From Microdon myrmicae (lineage: Eukaryota; Arthropoda; Insecta; Diptera; Syrphidae), in the NCBI GenBank assembly GCA_963931805.1, contig OZ007496.1, forward strand, positions 183,133,839 through 183,197,838: DNA of 64,000 nt, read 5' to 3'. Below are positions 44,601 to 55,510 of the stretch, in pieces. Positions within the stretch are counted from its first letter, which is position 1. Each line of letters begins with the position of its first letter. The position numbers and the translations under genes were made by a program. Below the pieces are notes generated by a model that did not search any database, was not told the origin of the DNA, and saw nothing but the letters and a program-made list of their open reading frames with translations.

Positions 44601-45935
44601 TAAATAGGCTCAAATTTAAGACGCGCACATTAACTCTCCGACTCACTACTCTCAAAATCCTCGACTTTAAGACACGCGTATTAACTCTATGGCGTTTGAA
44701 ATAATAGTGAAGAAGAACGTGTGATTCGAACTGACGCTATAACAGTTTGAATCACCAAAAATTGTGCCTAAGCGTTACCCATCAGGCACTGGCCGATTTT
44801 AGAATTTGATTTTAAAACTCGACTATACTCCACTGATGTGAATTATTTTTGTTATCGCTATGGTATACGGCTCTGATGTATTTTCTTATTCGACTTTTCG
44901 TTCCGTGCTCTTCACTATTTTGCTTGGGAATTGTGTGTGTATCTGTAGAGTCGCCACAATTCTTCTTTCCGACCGGCGACGTGTGCCTCCATGAGGAGTG
45001 TAAACTGACTAAAATGTATGCGTGCACCTTGGCGGTCGTAACTTGACTTTAAGACATGCGTAATAACACTTCTTTTCGACCGGTGACGTGTGCCTCCTTG
45101 AGGAGTGTAAACTAACTAAAATGTATGCGTGCGCCTTGGCGATTGTGACTCGACTGACTCGTTAAAGCCAAGAAAAAGTTCATCGCGTCGTGGCAGTGGA
45201 GTCATAGCTAAATGAACTCACAGCCACCTACTAGGAACGTGAAAAGGGTTGCTATGCTTGCATAGGGAATTTAGTTCCAGAGAATCACTGCCGTACAGGC
45301 CGAGTTAAATTCGTCTGTCGCTATGTATACGGGGAAATTGGTTTGGAAACACGACCAAGTATGGGTATGAGTCGTCGGTTAGACAATGGAATGTGGGTCT
45401 TGGTCGTTGCGATGGTTGTTTCGCGGAAATGCAACGCATCGTGCTGGTGACTTACCAGTAAGGGGAATTGGTATTGGGTAGGATGGGAGCCAAAATGATT
45501 TTCGGGGAAGCTAAATGTTACTTGGTTACAAGCGAGAAAATAGTTTAAGCGGGAACTGAGCCGAAATGATTTTCGGGGGAAATTAGAACCGCTTGGTTGC
45601 GAGCGGGAGATATAGTTTAAATAAGAAATTAACCGAAGCGGTTTTTTGGAAAAATGTATGCGGTTTGATGTAGTTGGGGGAGATAATTAATATTCCGTTG
45701 TAAGTTTAAAAATACGTTTTATTACAGATTGGGAAATGGATTCTTGGTAAGTTTGGGGATGTATGTGATTGCGGATTTGGGGAACGGATGCTGTTGCGTA
45801 TTGGGAAGTGTGTTCTTTTTGCATGTTTGCGAATGTGTGCTATTGCAGGTTTGGGTTATGGTGGGGCGCTGTTGGCGGTCGAAGTTAGGTAGGAATTGTG
45901 GATTGGTTCTTCGTGTGGTGTAGAGAAGCCCCACA
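44600..45935 (-). mobile_element. LTR-like repeat, about 1.3 kb
   Basis: The minus-strand start at 45935 reads TGTGGGGCTTCTCTACACCA, the terminus of the family. Its 3' part at 44675-44980 matches, inverted, the solo LTR 54635-54360 (shared GTGTGATT, GAACTGACGCTAT, TATCGCTATRGTATAC, CTTATTCGA). It contains a tandem duplication (44964-45154). Confidence 0.6.
44964..45154 (+). repeat. Tandem duplication of about 106 bp
   Basis: 44964-45048 and 45070-45154 are near copies: CGACCGGYGACGTGTGCCTC, GAGGAGTGTAAACT, AAAATGTATGCGTGC. It lies within an LTR-like repeat. Confidence 0.8.
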
Positions 45936-48067
45936 ATGTCTCAACGGTTTGCTTTGGTTAATTGATAATTTCTAATTCAAAATATGATTGACGACTTTAT
46001 GATTACACATATATCTGTTTCTCAAAATGTTCGCTTGTCCTTCGTGTAGATTATGAAGTTGTAACAAATAATTTGCCGCGATTCAAAGTATAGGTAATCC
46101 CCATAACTGAATGCATTGTCCCGGGTGGTGGAAATATTTGCTAAAAACACAATATGCATTTATTTCTTTCGCCATTCCGCATTTCACTGACCTTTCTTCA
46201 TGTTATCCCAAAATGATACAAATTAAATTATCGCCTCGGTAATTGAGATGGTAAATAAATTGCGATGCTCGGACATATGCGACTGTGCATACACTGTTTA
46301 AATTGATTACTCTGTGATTTGTGGTAGTTGGACATTAGCTTTGCTGGTTATTTCTGTATAATTGCGATAAATTACATAGCAGGCCTTAGGTACCAAATTA
46401 AACACATGACAGGTTTGCCAAGTTCTCACTAGCCTCAATTCGTGCAGCACCCAAAGTATTTTTGAATCATTCTCTCATATATCTCATAGGTCTCGAAACG
46501 TCGTGTTACCAACTGCTAACGGTTTTGGAGGTTAGCGTCTGACGTGGATATCGCCGTCTGCTGAAAATGCGAGAACTAATCCAAGGTCTTCATGTTTGAA
46601 TTTAGTTTTGATTTTTATTTGTGGTTTTTCCGAATTTTGCGTTTAATCCCACATATTCTCTTACAGTTTTTTTCATTTTTAGTTACACCTTGAGGAATTA
46701 CTTAAAAAATTATGTTTGCCTTTTATTTATTTATATATATATTTAATTCTATATATATATATATATATAATTTAAAACACACTAGATCGTACTTATCTGT
46801 TAAAATACATCAACTTCAAAAACATAAATAAAAACGTATTCATATTCATATCCATATTTATTTCTAAAACGTTGTACTTTGAAAAGTCTGATTAATAAAT
46901 CTACACCCACAATACGATACTACTATTATATAACAAAATTACATCCATGAAACTAGAATCCACAGGTTATACAAAGACAAATATCAAACGTATGCCACCA
47001 GCGAACAAATCCAAATCTATTTATAACACAATAAAAACAAAATGAACTTCAAGTAATAAAATAATGAATGTTAAAGACGAAAACCAATTAACAGACATTT
47101 AATTAAATAAAAAAAACAGAACCAATTTTAATCAAGCATTTAAATATTCAACAAAGTTTATAGCTCTGTAAATAACTGAAAGCATGAATGCCATTTTCGT
47201 CAATATACTTTATAAACAAAAAAAAATTACATATTTATATAAATTAAGAGGATTATGTAAATCGCTTATAAATATATAAATTTAAATAAGAGCAACAAAT
47301 ATATTTATAATTATGTAATTAACTATTTTTATGTAGGAAACTGAAAAACCCAAAACAAATTAGTATCTTAAAAAACATTTAATGAAAAAAGAAAACAACC
47401 CTAAAAGAATTATTGCATTTAACAATTACAAGTATAAGTAGTTAAGCATGCGTATAATTTAATGCAAATTCGATTACAAATATCAAACTAATAAATCAAA
47501 TGAGATTCAAATCAGATGAAGATGTTTTCCAAGGATTACAAGGGGTGACGTCTAAATATGCAGCTGGATTTTATTCCCCTTTAAAATTTTACGACCCTCT
47601 TAAAACAAAGAAGTACTCTATCAGGGGCGATTTTAGTTTTACCCTCCGAGCAACTAGTCGTCATTCTCTACATTTGTTTGTTACATGTGCCGTAAATAGG
47701 TACTGCTATTGTATTTTGATGCAGGCATCAGTTGACGCGAATGTGTAAGTAGTATTGGCTAATTTCGCATGGGTGTTAGACAACACTTGATGCTATAATA
47801 TTGTTAATAGTCTATTTGGGGTATACATACTATAAGAAACATTGACAATTCACTCCTAGAAACCAATTGCCTTAGAATATCGAATCTTTCCTTCTGTCTT
47901 ACAGAAATTAAAGTGTTAGAAATTGTGTTTAATTCGTGAATTTGATATCCGGCTTATCTCCCGCCATAAAGATACAGCTGGTGGAGTGGTTATAAAGCGC
48001 ACACAATTGCCTAATTGCCGAGTGTGGTGAAACTAAGGACTTCTTAACGATTCCTTTTAAAGAGAAC
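45936..48067. other. AT-rich sequence, no gene recognised
   Basis: 46700-47500 is extremely AT-rich, including TA runs at 46733-46770. The frame at 47500-47748 has no family resemblance. Confidence 0.5.
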
Positions 48068-48107
48068 ACAATTTGCCTTTTGGCCGCCTTATTGGAAGGC
48101 AAATTGT
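48068..48107. other. Perfect 12-bp hairpin
   Basis: ACAATTTGCCTT at 48068-48079 and AAGGCAAATTGT at 48096-48107 with a 16-nt loop. It lies 240 bp outside the Helitron 3' end and has no obvious neighbour gene. Confidence 0.6.
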
Positions 48108-48422
48108 CTGCCTAAGGCAAGGACGTTTAGATTGTTAGTTGAGATATCATAAAAAAAAATAATAATAGTTAGTGTTTGATAGGACCTACTTTGATCCTAT
48201 AGACAAATGCGACAAGCGCATACACTTGTCGAAATAACATGGCAATGCACAGGCACGTAAACCATTACACCAATATATTAAAGTTGACAACCACCGTCTC
48301 TTATGTTTATCTATTAACTGACTTTATTCTCACATTATTTTATATATATACTAGTTGACCGGGCAAACTTCGTTTTGCCATATACATTATTTCTAGGGAT
48401 TGTTTAGGTAGAAAAAAATGAC

Positions 48423-50205
48423 AATTTTTTTTTTTTTTTACATTTCTGTATTTATTGACCATAAATGATTTGTTACAATAAATAATACAGATAACTTATA
48501 ATTATCTTAGCTTTAATCGTTTACACATACTTGCTAGTACATTTTTCAAACATTATTATAAAGTTATATATTTCATGGGTGGACACGATAGGAGTAGGTG
48601 GGGCTTCCTGGAAAAGGTCAAAAAACCAGGATATAATTATTTACTTAACCTATAACTAATTTGCTTAACTTAACTTAACTTAGCTTAGCCTAGCTTATCT
48701 AATTATTAAATCTATTATTATTACAATAAGTTAGAGTAGGGTGGGGCGGGAGGTATAGTGGTTGATGGGTGGAATTTGGGTTAGGGTGGGTACTATGAGT
48801 CGGGGATATGGGTTGGGGGAACACTTTCCGATTGGTCGTTGAAACGCAAGATATTAGAGAAGGGTTGTATATTACAATATATAAACTGGTGAGGTGAGAG
48901 TTCAGTAGTGTGGTATACAATCTCATTGGAGTTGTTGACCAACCTGCCAGAGGTGAAGAGGGTTCTGGTGTGGAGACAGTTCGGGTAGGCAGTTCGGTTG
49001 TCTGATGGAGTCGATGTGAGCGCATTTATTATCGGATTGGGATTATTGGGAAGATTTTCGATAAATTTGATGGACAGCTCGAGGAAGCGTCGATCTATAC
49101 GTTCAATATTAGCGGCATAGTAGTGCGAACTACTGTTGTAATATTTGTGGGAGTTAGGATGTCGGTTGAGGCCAGTGATAAATCTGAAGCATTTCCTTTC
49201 GAAAATGCGTAGCTTCTCCATTTGGGCGGGTGTGATATGGTACCATATCGGGCATGCATATGTGAGAGTGGGTCTGATTATTTGTTTGAAGATAAGTGAT
49301 TTGACTTTGGGAGAGAGACCATTCGGTTTGTACATGACTTTTCTGCAGAGGTTCAGTTGGGTTGTGGCTTTACGAATCGTATTTTTAATGTGGGCGGAGA
49401 ATGACAGATTGTTGGTAAAGGTTATACCTAGATACTTTAAGGTTTTGGAGGGTTTAATTATATTGTTATTTATTTTAATTCTGATTTTATTATGGCAGCG
49501 AATAGTGTTGTTTGTACAACTCGCGTTTCTGCCTTTAAAAACGATGAGCTGAGTTTTGGTTGGATTTAGTTGAATTCTCCACTTGGTAAAGTAGGCTGAC
49601 AGGATTGGGAGATATCTGTTAATACAGTTTCTTGCCTCCTTGACAAGCTTGTTGCTTGAATAAATTAAGGTGTCGTCGGCATAGTTGAGCATTGTTGTAT
49701 TGGGTAACAGTGGCTGCAGTGCGTCTGATGTATAAAGAAGGTATAGTAGTGGGCCGAGGATGGATCCTTGAGGAACTCCTGCGGTTATGCTATAAGGTGT
49801 CGAGAGAGTTGAGTTTATTTTCACCATGAACTTTCTATCAGAGAGGTAAGAAGCGAGAAGTTTTGTGGAGTGGATGTTTAATCCATACATTGAATGAAGT
49901 TTGTATAACAGTCCTGCGATCCAGACACAGTCGAATGCTTTAGCTATGTCTAGGGAGACACATACCGTTGGGGATTGGTTTTGGAGGTGGGTCGTCACAT
50001 CATGTGTCAGTTTTAAGAGAGCATGACAAGTGGAGTGTTGTGAGCGGAAGCCAAATTGAGAGTTCTGAATGAGGGAGTTATCCCTGGCAAATGAGAGAAG
50101 ATTTTTGTAGATTTTACATTCAAGAATCTTGCTAAGCGAGTTTAGCTGCGATATCGGACGGAAGTTATCCGGGTACTTGGAGGGCCCAGATTTGCTAATA
50201 GGGAC
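48423..50205 (-). mobile_element. Jockey LINE copy 1, young 5'-truncated insertion
   Basis: Inserted in the Helitron with a perfect 12-bp duplication GAAAAAAATGAC (48411-48422 and 50206-50217). The poly-A tail is read as T at 48425-48440, followed by a 3' UTR of about 350 bp and one open coding region. Truncated at its 5' end just before the RT, so endonuclease and ORF1 are missing. Confidence 0.88.
48793..50205 (-). CDS. Jockey-type reverse transcriptase, uninterrupted but N-truncated
   Basis: About 470 codons without stop or shift. From the truncation: PISKSGPSKYPDNFRPISQL, QFGFRSQHSTCHALLKLTHD, VSLDIAKAFDCVW, TAGVPQGSILGPLLYLLYTS, MLNYADDTLIYSS (catalytic YADD), LKYLGITFTNNLSF and the thumb region IIRPTLTYACPIWYHI, then a C-terminal domain ending IPDS. 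The frame stays open 38 codons further upstream (to 50319) only by chance, since the sequence beyond 50206 is Helitron DNA. This is the longest open frame in the window. Without endonuclease it should be inactive alone. Confidence 0.88.
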   Translation of the reverse strand, partial: VPISKSGPSKYPDNFRPISQLNSLSKILECKIYKNLLSFARDNSLIQNSQFGFRSQHSTCHALLKLTHDVTTHLQNQSPTVCVSLDIAKAFDCVWIAGLLYKLHSMYGLNIHSTKLLASYLSDRKFMVKINSTLSTPYSITAGVPQGSILGPLLYLLYTSDALQPLLPNTTMLNYADDTLIYSSNKLVKEARNCINRYLPILSAYFTKWRIQLNPTKTQLIVFKGRNASCTNNTIRCHNKIRIKINNNIIKPSKTLKYLGITFTNNLSFSAHIKNTIRKATTQLNLCRKVMYKPNGLSPKVKSLIFKQIIRPTLTYACPIWYHITPAQMEKLRIFERKCFRFITGLNRHPNSHKYYNSSSHYYAANIERIDRRFLELSIKFIENLPNNPNPIINALTSTPSDNRTAYPNCLHTRTLFTSGRLVNNSNEIVYHTTELSPHQFIYCNIQPFSNILRFNDQSESVPPTHIPDS

Positions 50206-50392
50206 GAAAAAAATGACTAACTTATTGAAAGTGTATGAGGATTCGTTATATGAGTGGAAAAGGCATGGAGCACTGTCGATGATAACGGAATATAAAAAAA
50301 ACAAACCACTAAACATCAATTTTTTAAATTTATTAAAAGTATGTACATATCACTAATTATGACAATATTACTAAAAAAACAATATCAGTCTC

Positions 50393-50952
50393 TTAATGCA
50401 ACAGAGTGTACAATATTTTTTGTTTTCCCATCTTTAGCTAACACAAACAAACTGGATGGTTTGCCCACTCGAGAGCACGCCACGTATAATTGCACATCAT
50501 GTGCTCAAATCTAAACCACAGACAGACATCGTTTGGTCTTCAGACTTATTGATAGTCATTGCAAATGCCAATCTAATTGGAAATTGAAGGCGTTTAAATT
50601 AAATTGGTACATATGTGGGTATAATAGGGATTCGCGGTAGAAATATATTTTCACCTCGGAGTTTGCCATTTAAAATGATGGCTTCAATAACATTTTTCAT
50701 TAATTTTTTAATAACTAATCGCGTGCCGTTGCACAACTGTGGTGGGTTCAAATTACGAAGCAAAATAACCGAAGATCCAACCTTCAGTTGTAAATTATAT
50801 GGTGGCATGCCTGGTAAATCCAATGAGTTTAAAAACTCTGTTGGATAAGTCACAGCTTCGGTGGTATCGCAAACTGTATCAATAGATTTGTATGACACCA
50901 AGTCTCCTGGCAATAAATCTTGTATCTTAAGATTCAATTCGTTGACGCCCAC
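50393..50952 (-). pseudogene. Helitron helicase, C-terminal part
   Basis: 50952-50599 encodes LQLKVGSSVILLRNLNPPQL and CNGTRLVIKKL, the 2B-like region of Pif1 helicases. Further down, in shifted frames, FPIRLAFAMTINKSE (motif V/VI region), then DVQLYVACSRVGKPSSLFVL and a terminal stop near 50393. A frameshift and lost residues in the INKSQGQT block make it non-functional. Confidence 0.75.
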
Positions 50953-50988
50953 ATTTTTTGCTGCTAAAATTGCTCTTTCTGCCAGCCA

Positions 50989-51927
50989 CTAATAATTTGT
51001 GTATTGTCTGTGAACATCGGGAAATAATTGGACAATGAGAACATCTTGCGAATCAATGATTGTGCAGAAATCGGTCGGTAATTTTATGCATCCAGTTTCA
51101 TCTGTAGTAACTTTTCCATCGCCGATATCTAATAGTTGTTTTGAGAATGTTTCAGCAGATGGATCTTGAAGCATTTGAACGCGCGAATTTACTTTCAGTT
51201 GTACTTTTTCAACATTACGCCACAGTGGCGATGATTTTAAGCACGCGTTGATCTCATCAGCGTATGTTGAACGTGGAATGACAGGAAGTGTTTGTCTGAA
51301 ATCACCTGAAAGGAGTAACAAAGTTCCGCCAAATAGTTTAAGGTTATTTTTTAAATCTTTCAATGTCCTGTTCAACGCCTCAAGCCAATGTTTGTGCGCC
51401 ATAGTACATTCATCCCAGATGATAATTTTACACTGTTTCAGTACTGTGGCCATGGAAGATTGTTTTTTTATATTGCACACTGCGTCTGGGTTATTTTGAA
51501 TATTTAGTGGCAGCTTAAATACTGAATGAGCTGTTCTACCTCCATCCAATAAAGTTGCCGCAATGCCAGATGATGCAACAGCCAATGCGATACCATTATT
51601 TGATCGTATTTCGGCGAGAATTAACGAAATAAGGAATGTTTTGCCAGTTCCACCTGGTGCATCCAAGAAAAAGGAACCACCTTGTCCTGTCGTAACTCCG
51701 AGCATGATACGGTCGTACATGGCTCTTTGTTCGTCATTCATTAGTGGGACATTGCGAGCAACAATCGCTGCCATTTCCGTAGTATTGTATTGTAGTTCAC
51801 GATTCAATTCAGTGTTAATTAATTCAGATGCATTTCGATTTGGGGAATGCATACCGAAATGACAGAGAGGTAAGTTAGCAATAATAATGCAAAGATCCTC
51901 AATAGCAATCAATGCTTCATTGTACAT
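50989..51927 (-). pseudogene. Helitron Pif1-like helicase, core
   Basis: 312 codons open on the minus strand. Walker A DAPGGTGKTFLISLIL, motif Ia VASSGIAATLLDGGRTAHS, Walker B KIIIWDECTMAHK and motif III LLLSGDFRQTLPVIP are all intact and in order, as in SF1B Pif1-like helicases of Helitrons. The frame ends at VHRQYTNY and continues after a short shift in the next block. In an intact element this part unwinds DNA during rolling-circle transposition. Confidence 0.85.
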
Positions 51928-51947
51928 AGTGTCGCTGAAGGCTATCG

Positions 51948-52715
51948 TTAGATCATTGCATTGTGATTATCCCATAATGTCTCTGCTCTGGCCGGAAAAC
52001 ATGTAGTCAACACTATAGCGAACAGTAGACGAATTTGTCTTGCTGTACAGTTCAATCCTGCTTCAGCAAGCATACATTCCCACTGGTTGTCATCTTCCAG
52101 TAAACCGAGTGCAAGGCATGCGTCTTTATATGTTGGATACTGTTTTTCATTCACTTTACGTATATCTTGAAATGACAATGGGCCGGTGACATTAACCAAC
52201 AACAGCCGGAGATAAAAGCACTCTGTCTGCCTTGGATTAACTGTAAATACTCGTCCCAAGGTGTTTGATTTGAATAAACCGGGACATGCATCAATTGGTG
52301 TGCCTTACTTACCGGGCATCCATTTTTTTGTTGGTGCCCATGTGAAATAACGTGGTACTTCTGAATAGAGTAATGCTCGTGCAAAGGCACCAAAAGCATC
52401 CGCACGATTACACAATTCAAAAAGTTCGGTGAGTGTAGTTTTTTGTGGATTTATCGCACGATCAATTGCTGTCTCGCTCGTGATATATACGCGCTGGCCG
52501 TTTTCAAGATGGACGGCTAAATGAATGACTGCTGGATCTCGTTCATGAATTGGGAAACCAAAGATACGCCAAACAGCTTCATTGGAACTGACGTACCGGC
52601 CAATTTGGTAAAGCGTTATTTCATCGGCCGTTTTGCTATGATGCGACAGTGTCGTTTGGTTAGATTTAGTTGTTGCTAACCAATATGACGTTGAGCTTTC
52701 CGGTAGAAATCGCAT
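51948..52715 (-). pseudogene. Helitron RepHel, region between Rep and helicase
   Basis: 52715-52305 reads DEITLYQIGRYVSSNEAVWR, FGFPIHERDPAVIHLAVHLE and LFELCNRADAFGAFARALLY. 52259-51948 reads RQTECFYLRLLLVNVTGPLS, YPTYKDACLALGLLEDDNQW and FAIVLTTCFPA. This is the conserved linker of animal RepHel proteins. One frameshift near 52300 separates the blocks. The N-terminal limit (52697-52715) coincides with the start of the LTR-like repeat. Confidence 0.75.
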
Positions 52716-52918
52716 AGAGTTAATGATATGGAGTTGCCGTATGGCAAAAGGAAGCTGAGTTCAATTCTGCATTATCTGCATAGAATAATAGAATAAAAGA
52801 AAGCCATGCTTTCTTTTACAGGTAAAATAGCTCAACGGTGGGATAGGGGATAATGTGACAGGCTGTAGGTGGTCGAAATTGTGGGTTGGTTCTCCATGTA
52901 GTATAGAGGACCCCCACA
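52698..52918 (-). mobile_element. 5' piece of LTR-like repeat
   Basis: The minus strand starts at 52918 with TGTGGGGGTCCTCTATACTA and matches the first 220 bp of the copies at 32294 and 26177. It ends abruptly at the broken 5' side of the Helitron. Jockey copy 2 adjoins at 52919. Confidence 0.6.
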
Positions 52919-53104
52919 CGACTATCCAGTCGTTCGATTACTGCGGTGTTGTAAAGATTGTTGTTACTATGTTATCTATATGAGTTGGTTTTGTGGTGTA
53001 AGCCAGTGACAAACCTGAGACATTCTCTTTCAAAAACTCGTAATTTCTCCATTTGGGAGGGTGAGATGTGGTACCATATTGAGCAGGCATGTGTAAGAGT
53101 GGGT
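52919..53104 (-). pseudogene. Jockey copy 2, C-terminal piece
   Basis: The minus strand reads NPLLHMPAQYGTTSHPPKWR, the region following the point where the copy breaks at 56314 (PTLTY). It resembles the PTLTYACPIWYHITPAQMEK region of copy 1 after frameshifts. It is separated from the rest by the R1/LOA-like insertion, whose 13-bp duplication lies at 53092-53104. Confidence 0.7.
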
Positions 53105-53274
53105 TTTTGTTTTTTGGTTTCGGTAGGAAGGTGCAAATCTTCAAAAGATAGCTCTGGGCCGATCTAGATGCATGTCGAGTTCTTATCGACTAAAACCTCC
53201 TTCCGCCAGGCACATATTCCCGTTGTCCCAGCGGAACTCTCTTTTAGATATTCCATCGCGGGGCGGGATGAAGT

Positions 53275-53948
53275 TTACCTGTTACTCAGCTCGTCGCGTC
53301 GCAACTGCTGCATCAGGTCACATAGAACATCATTTGTTACGGACCATGCCTGTTTTGAACTCAGCATGTATTCTATTACTCCTGGCGGAGTAACTGTCCG
53401 TCTCATACGTCTCTCCAAAATCGTTCGTTCGGTCTCGAATGTCACGCACTCTGTGAGTACGTGTTTCGCATTTTCTATTTTGCCTTCGCAAAACAAGCAG
53501 TATGGGTGATTCACATACTTGTATTGTCGAAAGCATCCATGTCCTGATATTAGCTGAGTCAAGTGGTAATTCAGCTCGTAATGTTTTCTTTTCACCCATG
53601 TTTCTATCATATCTCAGGTACCATGGTGTGAGTCCATCTTCCTTTGGTGGAAGAATCCCACCTTCGTTTCCATTCTCTTAGGCTTGAGAGCTCTAATTGT
53701 GACCGCATTCTCCGACGATTCTCTTGGGAAACCTCATGCAATGCAGTGTTTTCTTCAGCTGCAATGTTAAGTGGTGTCGTCCCAGCCAAAATATTTATGG
53801 CATCTTCGGATACCGTTCGGAATGCACAGCATACTCTTAGTGATGCCAGCCTTTGTGCTGAGTTCAGTCCCCCCATATACGGCCCCCACTCATATGTGAA
53901 CTGCATACATTATAATGGAGGTGTTAACACTGGTTATGTGTTTGCTTA
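53275..53948 (-). pseudogene. R1/LOA-like C-terminal domain with CCHC motif
   Basis: 53906-53607 reads GGLNSAQRLASLRVCCAFRT, then SEDAINILAGTTPLNIAAEE. 53610-53275 reads TQLISGHGCFRQYKYVN and CLFCEGKIENAKHVLTEC. The last is C-x2-C-x8-H-x4-C, the C-terminal zinc motif typical of R1- and LOA-type LINEs. Frames are shifted at 53608. On the upstream side the reading joins the RT block in frame once the LTR is removed, except for one stop. Confidence 0.75.
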
Positions 53949-54635
53949 TGTGGGGACTGTGTGGCGTCAAATAGTGAATAACACCGAAAGAAAATCGAAT
54001 AAGGAAAAGCATCAGAGCCATATATCATAGCTATAACATAACAACTCCACATCGGTTGAGTGTACTTGAGCTTAGAAATCGAATTTGTACACGAGGGCAG
54101 TAGCCTGATGCTTCAATGCTTCGCTTTTCACCCGTTTCATCGTATGTTCATATCACCGTCTTCACTATCCTTGCTTAACCCAACAATCCGACGTGATCTG
54201 TATACACAACACACAATATCCCATAGGTAAACAAAAGTTTACTACTACAATCACGACTTCCGCATAGAGCACCGGCACACTTGCCTGCCCCGACGTCCTC
54301 TCGCTCGCTCCCTGCTCGCTCCGCCGTTCGCACACGAAGTTGATTGTAACAAGGTTACTGAGGAGGGAGTAGTGTGGCGTTTCAAACAGATACACACATA
54401 ATACACAAGCAAATATTGAAGCACGCCGAAAGAAAATCGAATAAGAAAAAGGATCAGAGCTGTATACTATAGCGATAATGTAACAATTTCACATCAGTTG
54501 AGTCTACTTGAGTTTAGAAATCGAATTCGTACACGCGGCAGTGGCCTGGTGTGTTGAGCATTGGTTACATTTTTAGTGATTCTAACCCTCATAGCGTCAG
54601 TTCAAATCACACGTTTTTCACTATCGTCGCAATAC
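53949..54635 (+). mobile_element. Solo LTR, 687 bp, inside the R1/LOA-like LINE
   Basis: It starts TGTGGGGACTG at 53949 and ends near GCAATAC. Flanks are GCTTA (53944-53948) and GCTTT (54636-54640); removing it joins the LINE reading ...NVGGPR to SKHITSVNTS in frame. The 3' part matches the repeat 44600-45935 in inverted orientation. Inside, 53975-54110 and 54425-54555 are a direct duplication (CGAAAGAAAATCGAATAAG, then AGAAATCGAATT). Confidence 0.65.
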
Positions 54636-54673
54636 GCTTTAACGGGGTCCTCCAACATTAGGTAGCAGTCTCG

Positions 54674-55510
54674 CTAAAACGTTGCATATTCTTGCCGTTT
54701 TTCACTCGTTTTCCTCAGGTGTTCTTTGCAGGTCAACCTGTTGTCGAGTAGAACACCAAGATATTTAATGTTGGGACTGGATCTGATTATTTGTCCTTCT
54801 ATTTCCAAATCAAGGTGTACAACTTTCTTGGGGCTGCTTATTAAAACTGCCTCCGTCTTATGTCCAGCTGGTTCCAGTCCAACCATAACTAGCCACAATT
54901 TAGCGCTCTGGGTTGCTTGGGACCAAATATTCTCTTGATCATCTAGATGTTTAGCTACGGCCACTATTGCCAAATCATCAGCGTACCCAATGGTTCTAAC
55001 CCCTTCTGGTACATTGACCCTGTGCACACCATCATACATGATATTCCATAACAGCGGACCTTATACAGCTCCCAGAGGTATACCTGCTGTTATTTTATAT
55101 TCCTGTGGTCCCTCATCTGTGTCGTAGAGCAGTCTTCTATCCAAGAGATAGTTTGCTATACGCACCAAGTAGGGTGTGACTTGTAAATCGCCCAAAGCTT
55201 CTAGAATCCGATTTCAGTTCACAGAGTTAAATACATTTTTAAGATCTAGTGTCACCACCACGCAATATTTTTTTCTTACCTCCTAGCCATCATGCTCCAG
55301 CTATCGCATGATATCGCACAGCACAGATAGTGCCTTACCGGACAAGCCGCTGTTTTTTCCATCGTTTAGGAAATTGTGCTGTTTGAAAGCACTGCTGAAG
55401 ACTTCCGGCTTCTTTGTTAAAGCAGTCTTCACTATAGCGCTAGGGATACCATCCAGTCCCGTTTTTTTTTTTTTTTTTTTTTTTGACAACCCTTGCAGCC
55501 AAGAGCACAT
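54674..55510 (-). pseudogene. R1/LOA-like reverse transcriptase, broken
   Basis: 55510-55301 carries TGLDGIPSAIVKTALTKKPE and GLSGKALSVLCDIM. Between 55300 and 55040 the reading is shifted (conserved DLKNVFNSVN-like, GVPQG-like block lost or frameshifted). 55039-54674 carries VRTIGYADDLAIVAVAKHLD, LISSPKKVVHLDLEIEGQII and LGVLLDNRLTCKEHLRKTSE. YADD is intact. The end of this frame continues into the block after the solo LTR. Confidence 0.75.
55461..55484. repeat. Poly-T (24) inside LINE coding sequence
   Basis: On the coding strand it is poly-A, read as a run of Lys just before TGLDGIP, where relatives have only one or two Lys codons. Confidence 0.95.

Larger units (their letters stand above)
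48351..52697 (-). mobile_element. Helitron, 3' half with intact 3' terminus
   Basis: The minus-strand 3' end is CTAG at 48354-48351, followed by T, with a 6-bp-stem hairpin (GGCAAA 48362-48367, TTTGCC 48374-48379) eight nt inside, the standard Helitron terminus and A/T insertion context. Upstream lies the helicase part of a RepHel protein (52715-50393). The Rep (HUH) domain and 5' end are missing: the sequence switches to an LTR-like repeat at about 52697. A Jockey LINE (48423-50205) sits between the helicase end and the terminus. Confidence 0.8.

Noticed and set aside
47500..47748. 82-codon ORF in an AT-rich region
   Set aside because: No motif, no homologous copy in the window and no supporting splice sites in a matching phase.
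50206..50319. N-terminal extension of the Jockey ORF
   Set aside because: It lies beyond the target duplication and is Helitron flank read in frame by chance.
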